This document shows, one piece after another, positions 1 through 7,474 of a stretch of 9,340 nt of DNA; positions within the stretch are counted from its first letter, which is position 1; the number at the start of each line of letters is the position of its first letter. The position numbers were made by a program, and so were the translations under genes. Below the pieces are notes generated by a model, which searched no databases, had not been told where the DNA came from, and worked only from the letters and a program-made list of their open reading frames with translations. The stretch is from Planctomycetota bacterium (GTDB lineage: Bacteria > Planctomycetota > GCA-002687715). Location: NCBI GenBank assembly GCA_013213915.1, contig JABSRK010000133.1, positions 1 to 9,340 of the forward strand, read 5' to 3'.

Positions 1-1579
<1,579 letters not shown>

Positions 1580-1583
<4 letters not shown>

Positions 1584-2518
1584 GGGGACACCCTCCCCGA
1601 ACCGAGAAGGCTGACGAAGTGCGGCGGCTTCTTGTCGCGGCCCACCCGGCGCACGTCCACCTCCGTAAAGCCCGCCCCTTCGAGCAGCGCCCGCAGCCCC
1701 GCCTCGCTGAAGCCGAGCCGGCGATGTCCGAGTCGCTCGAGGACCCACGTCTCCCGGTGGGCAAGTAGATCGAGCACGACAACCCGGCCCCCCGGACCGA
1801 GGAGGCGCCGCGCGGCAGCGAGCGGCGCGGCGGGGTCATCCAGCTCGTGGAGCACCTGGCTCATGAGAAACACGTCCACCTCCCCCGGCTCGACAGGCGG
1901 GTCCGCGACGTCGCCGACGCGAAAGCTCAAGCGATCATCTGTCAGTCCGGCAGCCTGCGCCCGTCGCCGGGCGTCTTCGAGCAAGACCGGGTCCCGGTCC
2001 ACCGCAACCACGCGCGACGCGTGCTCGGCCAGCAGCAGGGTGATCTCACCACGCCCGATGCCGAGGTCGGCGATGCGCACCGGAGGCAGCATGGCCAGCA
2101 GCGCCTTGGAGAATCCCTCCCAGGTGCGACCGGGAAGGTAATCCCGGCCCAGGGTCCCCGGCGGTGGAGCCGTGGGACGCTCCGCCAGCACCTCGGCGAG
2201 AGCGGCGCGGTCGTTCGCAGCCTCCTCACTCTCTTGCGTCCGCGCCAGGAGTTCCTGCAGCAAGATGGCGTCGGCATCCCCAGGGTCGGGCAGGCATGCC
2301 CGATAGTGGGTGAAGCGCCCCTCGCGGCGATCCCGCAGCAGGCCGTCCTCGGCCAGGCGCCCGAGGTGGCCGGAGACGCTGGGCTGGCCGCAATTGAGGA
2401 TGCGAACCAGGTCGGTGACGGTCAGCTCCTCGGCCTCCAGGAGCGCCAGAATGCGCAGCCTCAGCGGCTCGGAGAGGAGGCGGAGCCGACGGGTAACCTG
2501 GGCGAGAGGCATACTCAT
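1580..2518 (-). CDS. ArsR-family winged-helix regulator fused to a SAM-dependent methyltransferase domain (SahR-like)
   Basis: This 312-residue protein has two domains. Residues about 8-75 are an ArsR-type winged helix, with a recognition helix in GQPSVSGHLGRLAEDGLL (44-61). Residues about 145-305 are a class I methyltransferase: IADLGIGRGE (148-157) is the SAM-binding loop, VVAVDRDP follows, and LLGPGGRVVVLD (239-250) is a late core strand. YLPGRTWEG (127-135) is a linker motif I recall from this fusion family. The arsenic-site motif ELCVCDL of classic ArsR appears as ELTVTDL (31-37), with both Cys replaced by Thr, so metal sensing there is unlikely. The gene ends in a 4-nt overlap with metH. 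The family includes SahR, an SAH-responsive repressor of methionine-cycle genes, so I infer feedback control of itself and metH by SAH or SAM. Whether the methyltransferase domain is catalytic or only a ligand sensor is unknown. No Shine-Dalgarno sequence is seen. An alternative ATG at 2512 (310 residues) fits the promoter spacing better. Confidence 0.9.
1591..1596 (-). promoter_or_regulatory. metH ribosome binding site inside the upstream gene
   Basis: On the minus strand GGAGGG lies seven nt before the metH ATG. It falls within the last codons of the regulator gene, encoding part of its Gly-Arg-Val-Ser-Pro end. Together with the 4-nt ATGA overlap, this supports translational coupling and fixes the metH start at 1583. 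Confidence 0.8.
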
Positions 2519-2542
2519 ATTATTGCATCGGCATGCGTCAAT
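2519..2542. promoter_or_regulatory. Imperfect palindrome, candidate operator for the ArsR-type regulator
   Basis: These 24 bases form an imperfect inverted repeat centred at 2530/2531. On the minus strand it reads ATT-N3-GCAT-N4-ATGC-N3-AAT, so seven of twelve positions pair in each half. It lies directly upstream of the regulator start, in a locally AT-rich patch of GC-rich DNA. ArsR dimers bind such palindromes over promoters, so self-repression of the regulator-metH operon is a reasonable inference. Binding has not been shown, and the divergent glpD promoter is less than 100 bases away. Confidence 0.5.
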
Positions 2543-2547
2543 TCCAA
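2519..2547 (-). promoter_or_regulatory. Putative sigma70-type promoter of the regulator-metH operon
   Basis: On the minus strand TTGGAA (2547-2542, four of six matches to TTGACA) is followed 17 nt later by AATAAT (2524-2519, five of six matches to TATAAT). Six nt further is the second in-frame ATG of the regulator at 2512. Transcription would start at or next to that ATG, giving a leaderless mRNA, which agrees with the missing Shine-Dalgarno sequence. The palindrome fills the spacer. This was matched by eye; the -35 box is weak. Confidence 0.4.
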
Positions 2548-2595
2548 TAGAGAGAGATCCGGGTCTGGACGTGGGGCACAGGGGCCGTTCCCGTC

Positions 2596-2601
2596 GATAA
2601 T
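2596..2601 (+). promoter_or_regulatory. Putative -10 box of glpD (leaderless start)
   Basis: GATAAT, one mismatch from TATAAT, ends six nt before the GTG chosen as the glpD start. No convincing -35 box is found 16-18 nt upstream, and no Shine-Dalgarno sequence lies at the usual distance from the GTG. The same six-nt spacing is found on the other side of this divergent region, which makes a leaderless transcript plausible. Confidence 0.35.
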
Positions 2602-2607
2602 CGGTGC

Positions 2608-3999
2608 GTGGGCACGCGGCTGGGGAATCTGGATCGGGAGTTCGACGTCCTCGTCGTGGGAGGCGGGGCGTTCGGATGCGGGGTCGCACGAGAGGCGGCG
2701 CTGAACGGACTCTCCGTCGCCCTGGTCGAACGGGATGACCTGGCCGGCGCGACGTCCAGCGCATCCAGCAAGATGATCCACGGCGGGCTGCGATACCTGG
2801 AGCACCTCGAGTTCGGACTCGTCCGACAAGCCTTGCGAGAGCGCGCGGTCCTGGAGGACCTGGCACCCGGACTGGTCCACCCGTGCCCGTTCCTTGCCCC
2901 CGTCTACCGGGACGCTTCCCGCGGAATGCTCAAGCTGCGCATGGGACTGTGGCTCTACGACCTCCTCGCCCGCCCGACGCGCGCGCACCGGCGCTCGATC
3001 CACGGCGCCCAAGCCCTTCACGGGATGGAGCCCGCACTGGCGCAGGACGGACTGCGCGGCGGCGGACGGTTCTGGGATTGGTGCACCTACGACTCGCGAC
3101 TCGTGGCCGAGGTCGGTGCATGGGCATCGGAGAACGGCGCCGTCGTGATGACGCGTGCAGAGGCCGGACCGCCGCGAGGGTCGGCGGGGCGCTTCGAGGT
3201 GGACGTCACCGACCGCCTCGAAGGTGATGTCGCTACAGTCCGCGCGAAGAGCGTGATCGCGGCGGTCGGGCCCTGGTCCGACTCCTATCGCATGGCGTCT
3301 GACCCGAACACAAAAGCGCGCGCCAGGCTGACCAGCGGCATCCACCTGATCGTCCCGAAGGTCATGAACGAGCACGCCATCATCGCCAACGCGCGGAGCG
3401 ACGGACGGGTGTTCTTCTTGCTCCCATTCTTCGACCGCACCCTTATCGGGACCACCGACCGGGACGTCACCGGGGACCCGCGAACCCTCACCATCGAGGA
3501 CCGGGACGTGGATTACCTGATCGAAGAGGCCAACGCGGTCCTCTCCGATCGACCACTCGCCCGCGAAGACGTGATCTCGTCGTTCATCGGGATACGCACC
3601 CTCGCCAGCGACGCAACGGCGAATCCGTCGAACACGAGCCGCGAGCAGCAGATCTGGGAGGAACCCGAGGGCGTCATCCACATCGTTGGCGGCAAGCTGA
3701 CCACGTGGCGGCTCATCGCTCGCGAGCTTCTCGAGAAGGCCGCCGCTTCAGCGGACCTGTCCCTCGACGACGGCACCCGGTCTCGCACGACACCCATCAT
3801 CACGGGTGACCTCTACCTGCCCGACCGCATGCCCGACGACACCTCGTCGCTGATAGACCTCGCACGCCGCACCCACGCGCTGACGGCGGAGGACCTGTTG
3901 CGACGCCGGACTCCCATCATGCTCACCGATCCCCCGACGGACGGCGTGATCAGGATGCTCAACGAGGAGCTAGCGGAGGTTCGCGCCGAACCAGGATAG
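2608..3999 (+). CDS. glpD: FAD-dependent glycerol-3-phosphate dehydrogenase (GlpD/GlpA type)
   Basis: This enzyme oxidises sn-glycerol 3-phosphate to dihydroxyacetone phosphate and passes electrons to the quinone pool at the inner membrane. The 463-residue protein begins with the FAD-binding strand and GGGAFGCG (18-25). ERDDLAGATSSASSKMIHGG (41-60) plus LRYLE is the highly typical GlpD signature. LIGTTDRD near residue 280 and HIVGGKLTTWR near 358-368 are also family motifs. The C-terminal cap after about residue 377 is roughly 87 residues, shorter than in E. coli GlpD (501 residues in all), though its closing helices (AEDLLRRRTPIML, IRMLNEEL) are recognisable. The start is GTG at 2608; no Shine-Dalgarno sequence is evident, and a -10-like box lies six nt upstream. 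No glpK or glpF neighbour is visible, so the local context does not show glycerol uptake. Its last 30 bases overlap the converging gene. Confidence 0.93.
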   Translation: MGTRLGNLDREFDVLVVGGGAFGCGVAREAALNGLSVALVERDDLAGATSSASSKMIHGGLRYLEHLEFGLVRQALRERAVLEDLAPGLVHPCPFLAPVYRDASRGMLKLRMGLWLYDLLARPTRAHRRSIHGAQALHGMEPALAQDGLRGGGRFWDWCTYDSRLVAEVGAWASENGAVVMTRAEAGPPRGSAGRFEVDVTDRLEGDVATVRAKSVIAAVGPWSDSYRMASDPNTKARARLTSGIHLIVPKVMNEHAIIANARSDGRVFFLLPFFDRTLIGTTDRDVTGDPRTLTIEDRDVDYLIEEANAVLSDRPLAREDVISSFIGIRTLASDATANPSNTSREQQIWEEPEGVIHIVGGKLTTWRLIARELLEKAAASADLSLDDGTRSRTTPIITGDLYLPDRMPDDTSSLIDLARRTHALTAEDLLRRRTPIMLTDPPTDGVIRMLNEELAEVRAEPG

Positions 4000-4701
4000 G
4001 AGCTCCTCGTGCACGGCCTGTTCACGCCGTTGCTTTTCCCTGTAGAGCTTCGCGTAAACCACGTCGGACTCGGGAACGAGGCGCACGACGTGTCGTAGCC
4101 GCCGACCCGATTGGGTGGCAGCGATGGCGAGAATGTACTCGTCCTCGCGCTGACCGTCGTAGGGAGTGCTCAAGCGCTCCACCATGCGTCCGGGTGCGTC
4201 CGGATCGGGAACACGGATACGCCGCGCCTCCCACTCGCGATAGCCACCAGCGTCGAGGACGGCCTGGGCGCGAACCCGGGCCGCCTTCTGAAAATCCGAT
4301 CGAATCGCGAGGACCCGACGCCAGTCGGCCTCCACCCGATCGCCGGCTCGGTCGAACACACCGGGCTCGAGGACCGTGTTCGCGAACGAAGAGGGTACGC
4401 GGTCACCGAGCATGGACCGCGCCTGGCGGACAATGACCCGTTGCCCCGTCGGAAGCTCGACAGCTTCCGCCTTCGGGTCGAACGCCCGCGTCGGCACTCC
4501 CCTGGGCGACTCTGGTTCCGGGTTCTCATGGGATTTCACAAGAGGCGGGGCCGGACCGTCGGAACGCTCATCCACCGCTTCGTCGGAGCGCAGCAACCAG
4601 TACGCACCCGCGCCGAGCAGCGCGAGGAACCCGAGCACGACGACCGTGGACGCAGCACCGTTCACGTCCGGTCTCCGCCAGGACGTCGCATTCGCTCCCA
4701 T
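3970..4701 (-). CDS. Single-pass membrane-anchored protein of unknown function
   Basis: I do not recognise this 243-residue protein. A short N-terminal stretch is followed by one hydrophobic segment at about residues 16-37 (rich in Val, Leu, Ala and Gly, ending YWLL), then a Pro/Glu-rich linker to about residue 75. The remaining 165 residues are charged and mostly helical in look, with an Arg/Glu-rich end (YREKQRREQAVHEELLSWFG). The segment has no cleavage site that I can see, so I expect a membrane anchor with the C-terminal part outside the cytosol. It starts at ATG 4701 with only a weak GCGGGA ahead of it, 93 nt after the stop of the preceding gene, so co-transcription with the two upstream genes is possible but not certain. 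Its 3' end runs 30 nt into glpD on the other strand. Coding is supported by a full-length frame, a coherent membrane segment and a credible start. Confidence 0.75.
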   Translation of the reverse strand: MGANATSWRRPDVNGAASTVVVLGFLALLGAGAYWLLRSDEAVDERSDGPAPPLVKSHENPEPESPRGVPTRAFDPKAEAVELPTGQRVIVRQARSMLGDRVPSSFANTVLEPGVFDRAGDRVEADWRRVLAIRSDFQKAARVRAQAVLDAGGYREWEARRIRVPDPDAPGRMVERLSTPYDGQREDEYILAIAATQSGRRLRHVVRLVPESDVVYAKLYREKQRREQAVHEELLSWFGANLR

Positions 4702-4794
4702 GGGTCCCGCTGTCGGCCACGCATGTCAACAGGATACCGGCAGGGCGCGGCGGTGACCGCAGGCACCGGATCGGAAACCCGCGCGGATGATCGA

Positions 4795-6087
4795 TCACAT
4801 GCCAGCTGCATCGAGGAGCGCGAGGAACTTCTTGCGCCGGGCGTAACGTGCTCGAAAACGGGCCAGGGAACGCTCGAACTGGGTGCGCTCGCGCGCGGAC
4901 CCGGCCAGATCCCGGACCATGGCGAGATCCCGCACGACCCGCGGGTACACGGATGTGGTCCGGCGCGCCATCCGATGATGGGCCGCGATCAGCAGCCAGC
5001 CCGCCGCCATGGCGGGATGGTCGAGGGCGACACCCATCGCGCCCTCGACGAGACGGTCGGGTTCGACCGCCTGGACGACGACGAGGCCATCGGCCTCGAT
5101 CACGTCACCTTCCTCGAGGTACAGATCGAAGACCAGTGTGGGCGCCTTCTGGTGTTTCTGCAGGTGGCCGAGGACGCGTTGTCGAACCCGTTCCCACTGG
5201 TCACTCATCACCGCCTTCTTCAAGGCGGCGAAGCTCTTGCGCGACGGGTCCTCCACGAACAGGCGCTCAAGTTCCTTGCGGGTCTCCCGCGCCTGGTCGA
5301 TCACCGAGCCCTCGAGCATCTCGTTCAAGAGCTCCTGGAGGCGCTGGCGCTGGAAGCTCCGAGGACTGGCCAGGGCCTTGCGCGCCACGGTGATCGCCTC
5401 GTCGGAACGACCGGAGCGGTGAAGGCTGACGGCGAAGTCCAGCGCGTCCCCTGTCCGGCGGTAGTGATCGCGCGCAACGATGACCGAGTATTCGTACTGC
5501 CGGGAACGGGCGAGCAATTCCCCGAGCAGGCGCTCACTGCGGTGCCGCTCCGCGAGAAGCAGCGCGCGCGCGAGGTCGTCCGAGGCACCCCGCGGCGGCG
5601 GGAAGCAAAGCGGGAGATCCCCGATGTGTTGGCTGATCCGGCTACGGAGGGCGTACTCACCGGCTGCCGTGACGCTCACCTCGAGGAGCAAGCCGTCAAG
5701 CTCCTGGTACCAGCCCTCGGCGTCGTCGATCCACAGGCGCAGCATCCGCTCGACCGACGAAGCGTGATCGACCCTGCAATCCCCCGCCTTCGCGTCGTGC
5801 AGCATCAACGAGCGAACGCGATCCATGATCTCGGGAACGAACCCGGCCGCAAAGCCCGGCCCGTCGTCGAGCTCGCCAATGACCTCGGACAGCCGCTCCA
5901 TCAGAAAGAGCAGGACCTCCAGGACCACCGCCGGTTCGGCACGCGCGAGTCGCTTGAGATCCGCCAGCAGCTCTCCCACGTCCTCCTGCAGGAGCAACGC
6001 GCCGCGCGTGGGCTGCGCCTCGGCACGCTGGACCATGCGCGCAACGCGCTTGCGCCATGTCCTGAGATCGCGTGCAGCATCGTCCAT
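4795..6087 (-). CDS. Helical-repeat (TPR-like) cytosolic protein, DUF6880/SWIM-associated type
   Basis: This 430-residue protein has no signal peptide or membrane segment and appears almost entirely alpha-helical, with amphipathic helix pairs spaced like a solenoid. Two stretches recall the helical domain of DUF6880 and SWIM zinc-finger-associated proteins. One is the early ERLSEVIGELDDGPGF segment. The other is the end FRARYARRKKFLALLD. The middle part DPSRKSFAALKKAV with DQWERVRQRVLGHL is also repeat-like. The resemblance is from memory, not a search. No SWIM zinc motif (CxCx(n)CxH) is present, so it would be the solenoid alone. A scaffold or protein-binding role is the most that can be inferred. 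I chose ATG at 6087 (MDDAARDL) because a GGGGGCGC stretch precedes it and a perfect hairpin occupies the bases just upstream. An in-frame GTG at 6123 would add 12 Arg-rich residues. The preceding gene ends 38 nt before 6087, so the two are likely an operon. Confidence 0.8.
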   Translation of the reverse strand: MDDAARDLRTWRKRVARMVQRAEAQPTRGALLLQEDVGELLADLKRLARAEPAVVLEVLLFLMERLSEVIGELDDGPGFAAGFVPEIMDRVRSLMLHDAKAGDCRVDHASSVERMLRLWIDDAEGWYQELDGLLLEVSVTAAGEYALRSRISQHIGDLPLCFPPPRGASDDLARALLLAERHRSERLLGELLARSRQYEYSVIVARDHYRRTGDALDFAVSLHRSGRSDEAITVARKALASPRSFQRQRLQELLNEMLEGSVIDQARETRKELERLFVEDPSRKSFAALKKAVMSDQWERVRQRVLGHLQKHQKAPTLVFDLYLEEGDVIEADGLVVVQAVEPDRLVEGAMGVALDHPAMAAGWLLIAAHHRMARRTTSVYPRVVRDLAMVRDLAGSARERTQFERSLARFRARYARRKKFLALLDAAGM

Positions 6088-6098
6088 CGTGCGCCCCC

Positions 6099-6121
6099 GC
6101 CGTGCGCGGTGAGCGCACGGC
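6099..6121. repeat. Perfect 9-bp hairpin between two minus-strand genes
   Basis: GCCGTGCGC (6099-6107) and GCGCACGGC (6113-6121) pair perfectly around the five-nt loop GGTGA. The hairpin sits four nt past the stop of the exported-protein gene and about 11 nt before the ATG of the helical-repeat gene. No T-run follows on the minus strand; a G-rich stretch does, so it is not a typical intrinsic terminator. It may instead be an mRNA processing or stability element, or may affect translation of the downstream gene. Confidence 0.5.
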
Positions 6122-6125
6122 ACGA

Positions 6126-7142
6126 TCAGCGGAACCGAGCCGGATCGAACAAACCTGGGTCCAGTTTGCTGTTGATCTGCCGCTTGATCAAGCTCACCGT
6201 CGCACCGACACCTGGGGGTTGGCGAAATCGCACGCTCAGCTTGTCGAATCCCAGCCGGCCAGCGCGGCGCTTCGGAGCCGACGCGACGATCTCGCGCGTG
6301 ACCGAGCCCTTGCTGTGGGCGGTCGCTCGCACCAACAGTCGCGTGAGCTTGCGAAATACCAGGTCCTGCGACTCTCTTCGCCCGGACAATGCTCGGGCAT
6401 TGAAATGGAGAACCGGTCGGCCGTCACGCTCGCCCTCGCCGACCAGTTCAAGCACGTAGCGCTTCGGGTGGAACGGCAAAAGGTCGTGCAGCACCAGCGG
6501 GTGGCCTACGCCCACGATGGGATGAAGGAACGCATTGCCTACGTAGGGCACGACCACATCGTCCCTCGATCTCCATCCCCTCGGCACCTCGCCGGGGATC
6601 TCCTCGATGAGCAGCTGCTCGGTGAGCTCGACCTTTCCGGCCGTCACCTTGCGCACCATCACCCGATGGCGCATCTCCCCATCGGGGAGGCGCAACGCGA
6701 AGTGGTCGATCCTCACGCGACGGGTGATGCCCCCGTCGAAAGCCGTGATGTCCCAGGCCCGGGATTCGTCCCGCGTCCTCTGGATCCGATTGTCCAGCTT
6801 CCCGACGAAGTCCCGAAGCCTTCGCGCGTTCTCCGCGGCGGCGAATCGCCGTAGCGGACCACGATCCGGGAACGCACCGCCGCCACCCCTGGGCCGGAAC
6901 GGACGGAGATTCGGGTCCACGTCATCGGTGTCCCGCTCGTCGCCTTCGCCCCGCACACCGCGGCGCTTCTCGGCTTCGAGTCGGCGGCTGGCGGCGGCTA
7001 ATCTGGCCTGCGCGATGCGATAGCCGGCGGTGGAAGGCGGCGGAGACACGCGCGGTGTCCCGCGGCTGTTGACCGCCGGCGGCCGCTGGGCCGGGAGAAG
7101 ACAACAGGAGGCAACAACACAGATCGCAATGAGTCGGGCCAC
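6126..7142 (-). CDS. Exported protein of unknown function
   Basis: The 338-residue product starts with MAR, a hydrophobic core at residues 4-16 and a likely cleavage after LPA18 before Gln19. VASC at 10-13 looks like a lipobox, but a lipoprotein signal of only 12 residues would be unusually short. Residues about 60-99 are a charged, Gly- and Arg-rich linker. From about 125 the protein alternates short strands (ITRRVRIDHFALRL, HRVMVRKVTAGKVEL, KRYVLELVGEGERDGRPVLHF). This gives a beta-rich domain that loosely recalls LolA-like periplasmic proteins, but I would not assign it. The start is GTG at 7142, backed by GGAGAG five nt upstream. It is the first of three minus-strand genes, followed after 38 nt by the helical-repeat gene. 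The last residues are Arg-rich (DPARFR). It probably acts in the periplasm or cell envelope; no substrate or partner can be named. Confidence 0.82.
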   Translation of the reverse strand: MARLIAICVVASCCLLPAQRPPAVNSRGTPRVSPPPSTAGYRIAQARLAAASRRLEAEKRRGVRGEGDERDTDDVDPNLRPFRPRGGGGAFPDRGPLRRFAAAENARRLRDFVGKLDNRIQRTRDESRAWDITAFDGGITRRVRIDHFALRLPDGEMRHRVMVRKVTAGKVELTEQLLIEEIPGEVPRGWRSRDDVVVPYVGNAFLHPIVGVGHPLVLHDLLPFHPKRYVLELVGEGERDGRPVLHFNARALSGRRESQDLVFRKLTRLLVRATAHSKGSVTREIVASAPKRRAGRLGFDKLSVRFRQPPGVGATVSLIKRQINSKLDPGLFDPARFR

Positions 7143-7147
7143 GGGAT

Positions 7148-7153
7148 CTCTCC
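7148..7153 (-). promoter_or_regulatory. Ribosome binding site fixing a GTG start
   Basis: GGAGAG on the minus strand, five nt before the GTG at 7142, is the only good Shine-Dalgarno match near the beginning of this frame. It decides the start of the exported-protein gene. Confidence 0.7.
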
Positions 7154-7264
7154 GATCATAAGCAGCCTATCCACGCTCCAAATACAGGGACTGTCCCCGA
7201 GCCCTCACGTAACACCGTCTCGAGAAGACGGACTCAACGGTCGCATCGACAGGCACTTGCGGCA

Positions 7265-7304
7265 ACCACGGACCGGGCCCCCGCAGTGCGCCGGTTTCCG
7301 TGGT
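7265..7304. repeat. Long inverted repeat upstream of the lyase-like gene
   Basis: ACCACGGA (7265-7272) pairs with TCCGTGGT (7297-7304), and the adjacent CCGG (7273-7276) pairs with CCGG (7291-7294), with a two-nt bulge (TT) and a 14-nt loop. It gives a 12-bp interrupted stem. No T-run follows in either direction. It could be an operator or part of a structured leader of the gene at 7475. Confidence 0.4.
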
Positions 7305-7384
7305 CAGACGATATATGCCCATCAATACAGATCGTGTCCAGGGTTGCCGACAAGGACAGGAGACGCTCGCATCGCTCGATGCGG

Positions 7385-7429
7385 CCGTCCACAGGTCACC
7401 GACACCGCCATTCCTGTGGTCCCGGACGG
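7385..7429. repeat. Nested inverted repeats in the probable leader of the lyase-like gene
   Basis: CCACAGG (7389-7395) pairs with CCTGTGG (7413-7419) around a 17-nt loop. CCGT just outside (7385-7388) can pair with ACGG (7426-7429) across a six-nt bulge, and CCGTCC/GGACGG is an alternative outer stem. The element lies 46-90 nt ahead of the GTG start on the plus strand, a position suited to a 5' leader structure. Confidence 0.35.
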
Positions 7430-7463
7430 GCTTTAGGCGCGCGGGCCACCCCCCCAGCAAACT

Positions 7464-7468
7464 GGAGA
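7464..7468 (+). promoter_or_regulatory. Ribosome binding site of the lyase-like gene
   Basis: GGAGA lies six nt before the GTG at 7475. The good match and spacing, together with a signal peptide beginning at that GTG, settle the start of this gene. Confidence 0.75.
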
Positions 7469-7474
7469 TACCGA

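Larger units (their letters stand above)
7143..7474. other. Divergent intergenic region
   Basis: These 332 bases separate the minus-strand exported-protein gene from the plus-strand lyase-like gene, so promoters for both should be here. I found no -35/-10 pair worth naming; an AT-rich ATATATG patch at 7311-7317 lacks a correctly spaced -35. The stretch contains two notable inverted repeats, listed separately, and a weaker 6-bp hairpin at 7215-7231 (CCGTCT/AGACGG). A plus-strand open frame running from 7300 into the next gene has no ribosome binding site and overlaps a far better gene, so I do not count it. Confidence 0.6.

Noticed and set aside
1847..2704. 285-codon plus-strand frame opposite the regulator
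   Set aside because: It crosses the regulator, the divergent promoter region and the start of glpD, and has a Gln/Arg-rich product with no motif.
2515..3681. 388-codon minus-strand frame opposite glpD
   Set aside because: GlpD on the plus strand is unambiguous. This frame has no family motif and would overlap it almost completely.
4724..4729. Perfect TTGACA -35 hexamer (minus strand) before the membrane-anchored protein gene
   Set aside because: The bases 17 nt downstream read GACCCA, nothing like a -10 box, so a single hexamer is not enough to call a promoter.
4750..4760. 11-base palindrome GCGGTGACCGC in the gap between two minus-strand genes
   Set aside because: It is short and its one-base centre cannot form a hairpin. 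In GC-rich DNA such a match is expected by chance.
4111..6459. 782-codon open frame on the plus strand
   Set aside because: It runs antisense through all of one and parts of two minus-strand genes that have credible starts, a membrane segment and family-like helices. Its product is Arg/His/Pro-rich with no domain, typical of antisense frames in GC-rich DNA.
6126..7142. Lipoprotein reading of the exported protein (VASC lipobox)
   Set aside because: A lipobox at residues 10-13 would leave a signal of only 12 residues. Cleavage by signal peptidase I after LPA18 is more likely, and the same Ala-Gln junction appears in the neighbouring secreted protein.
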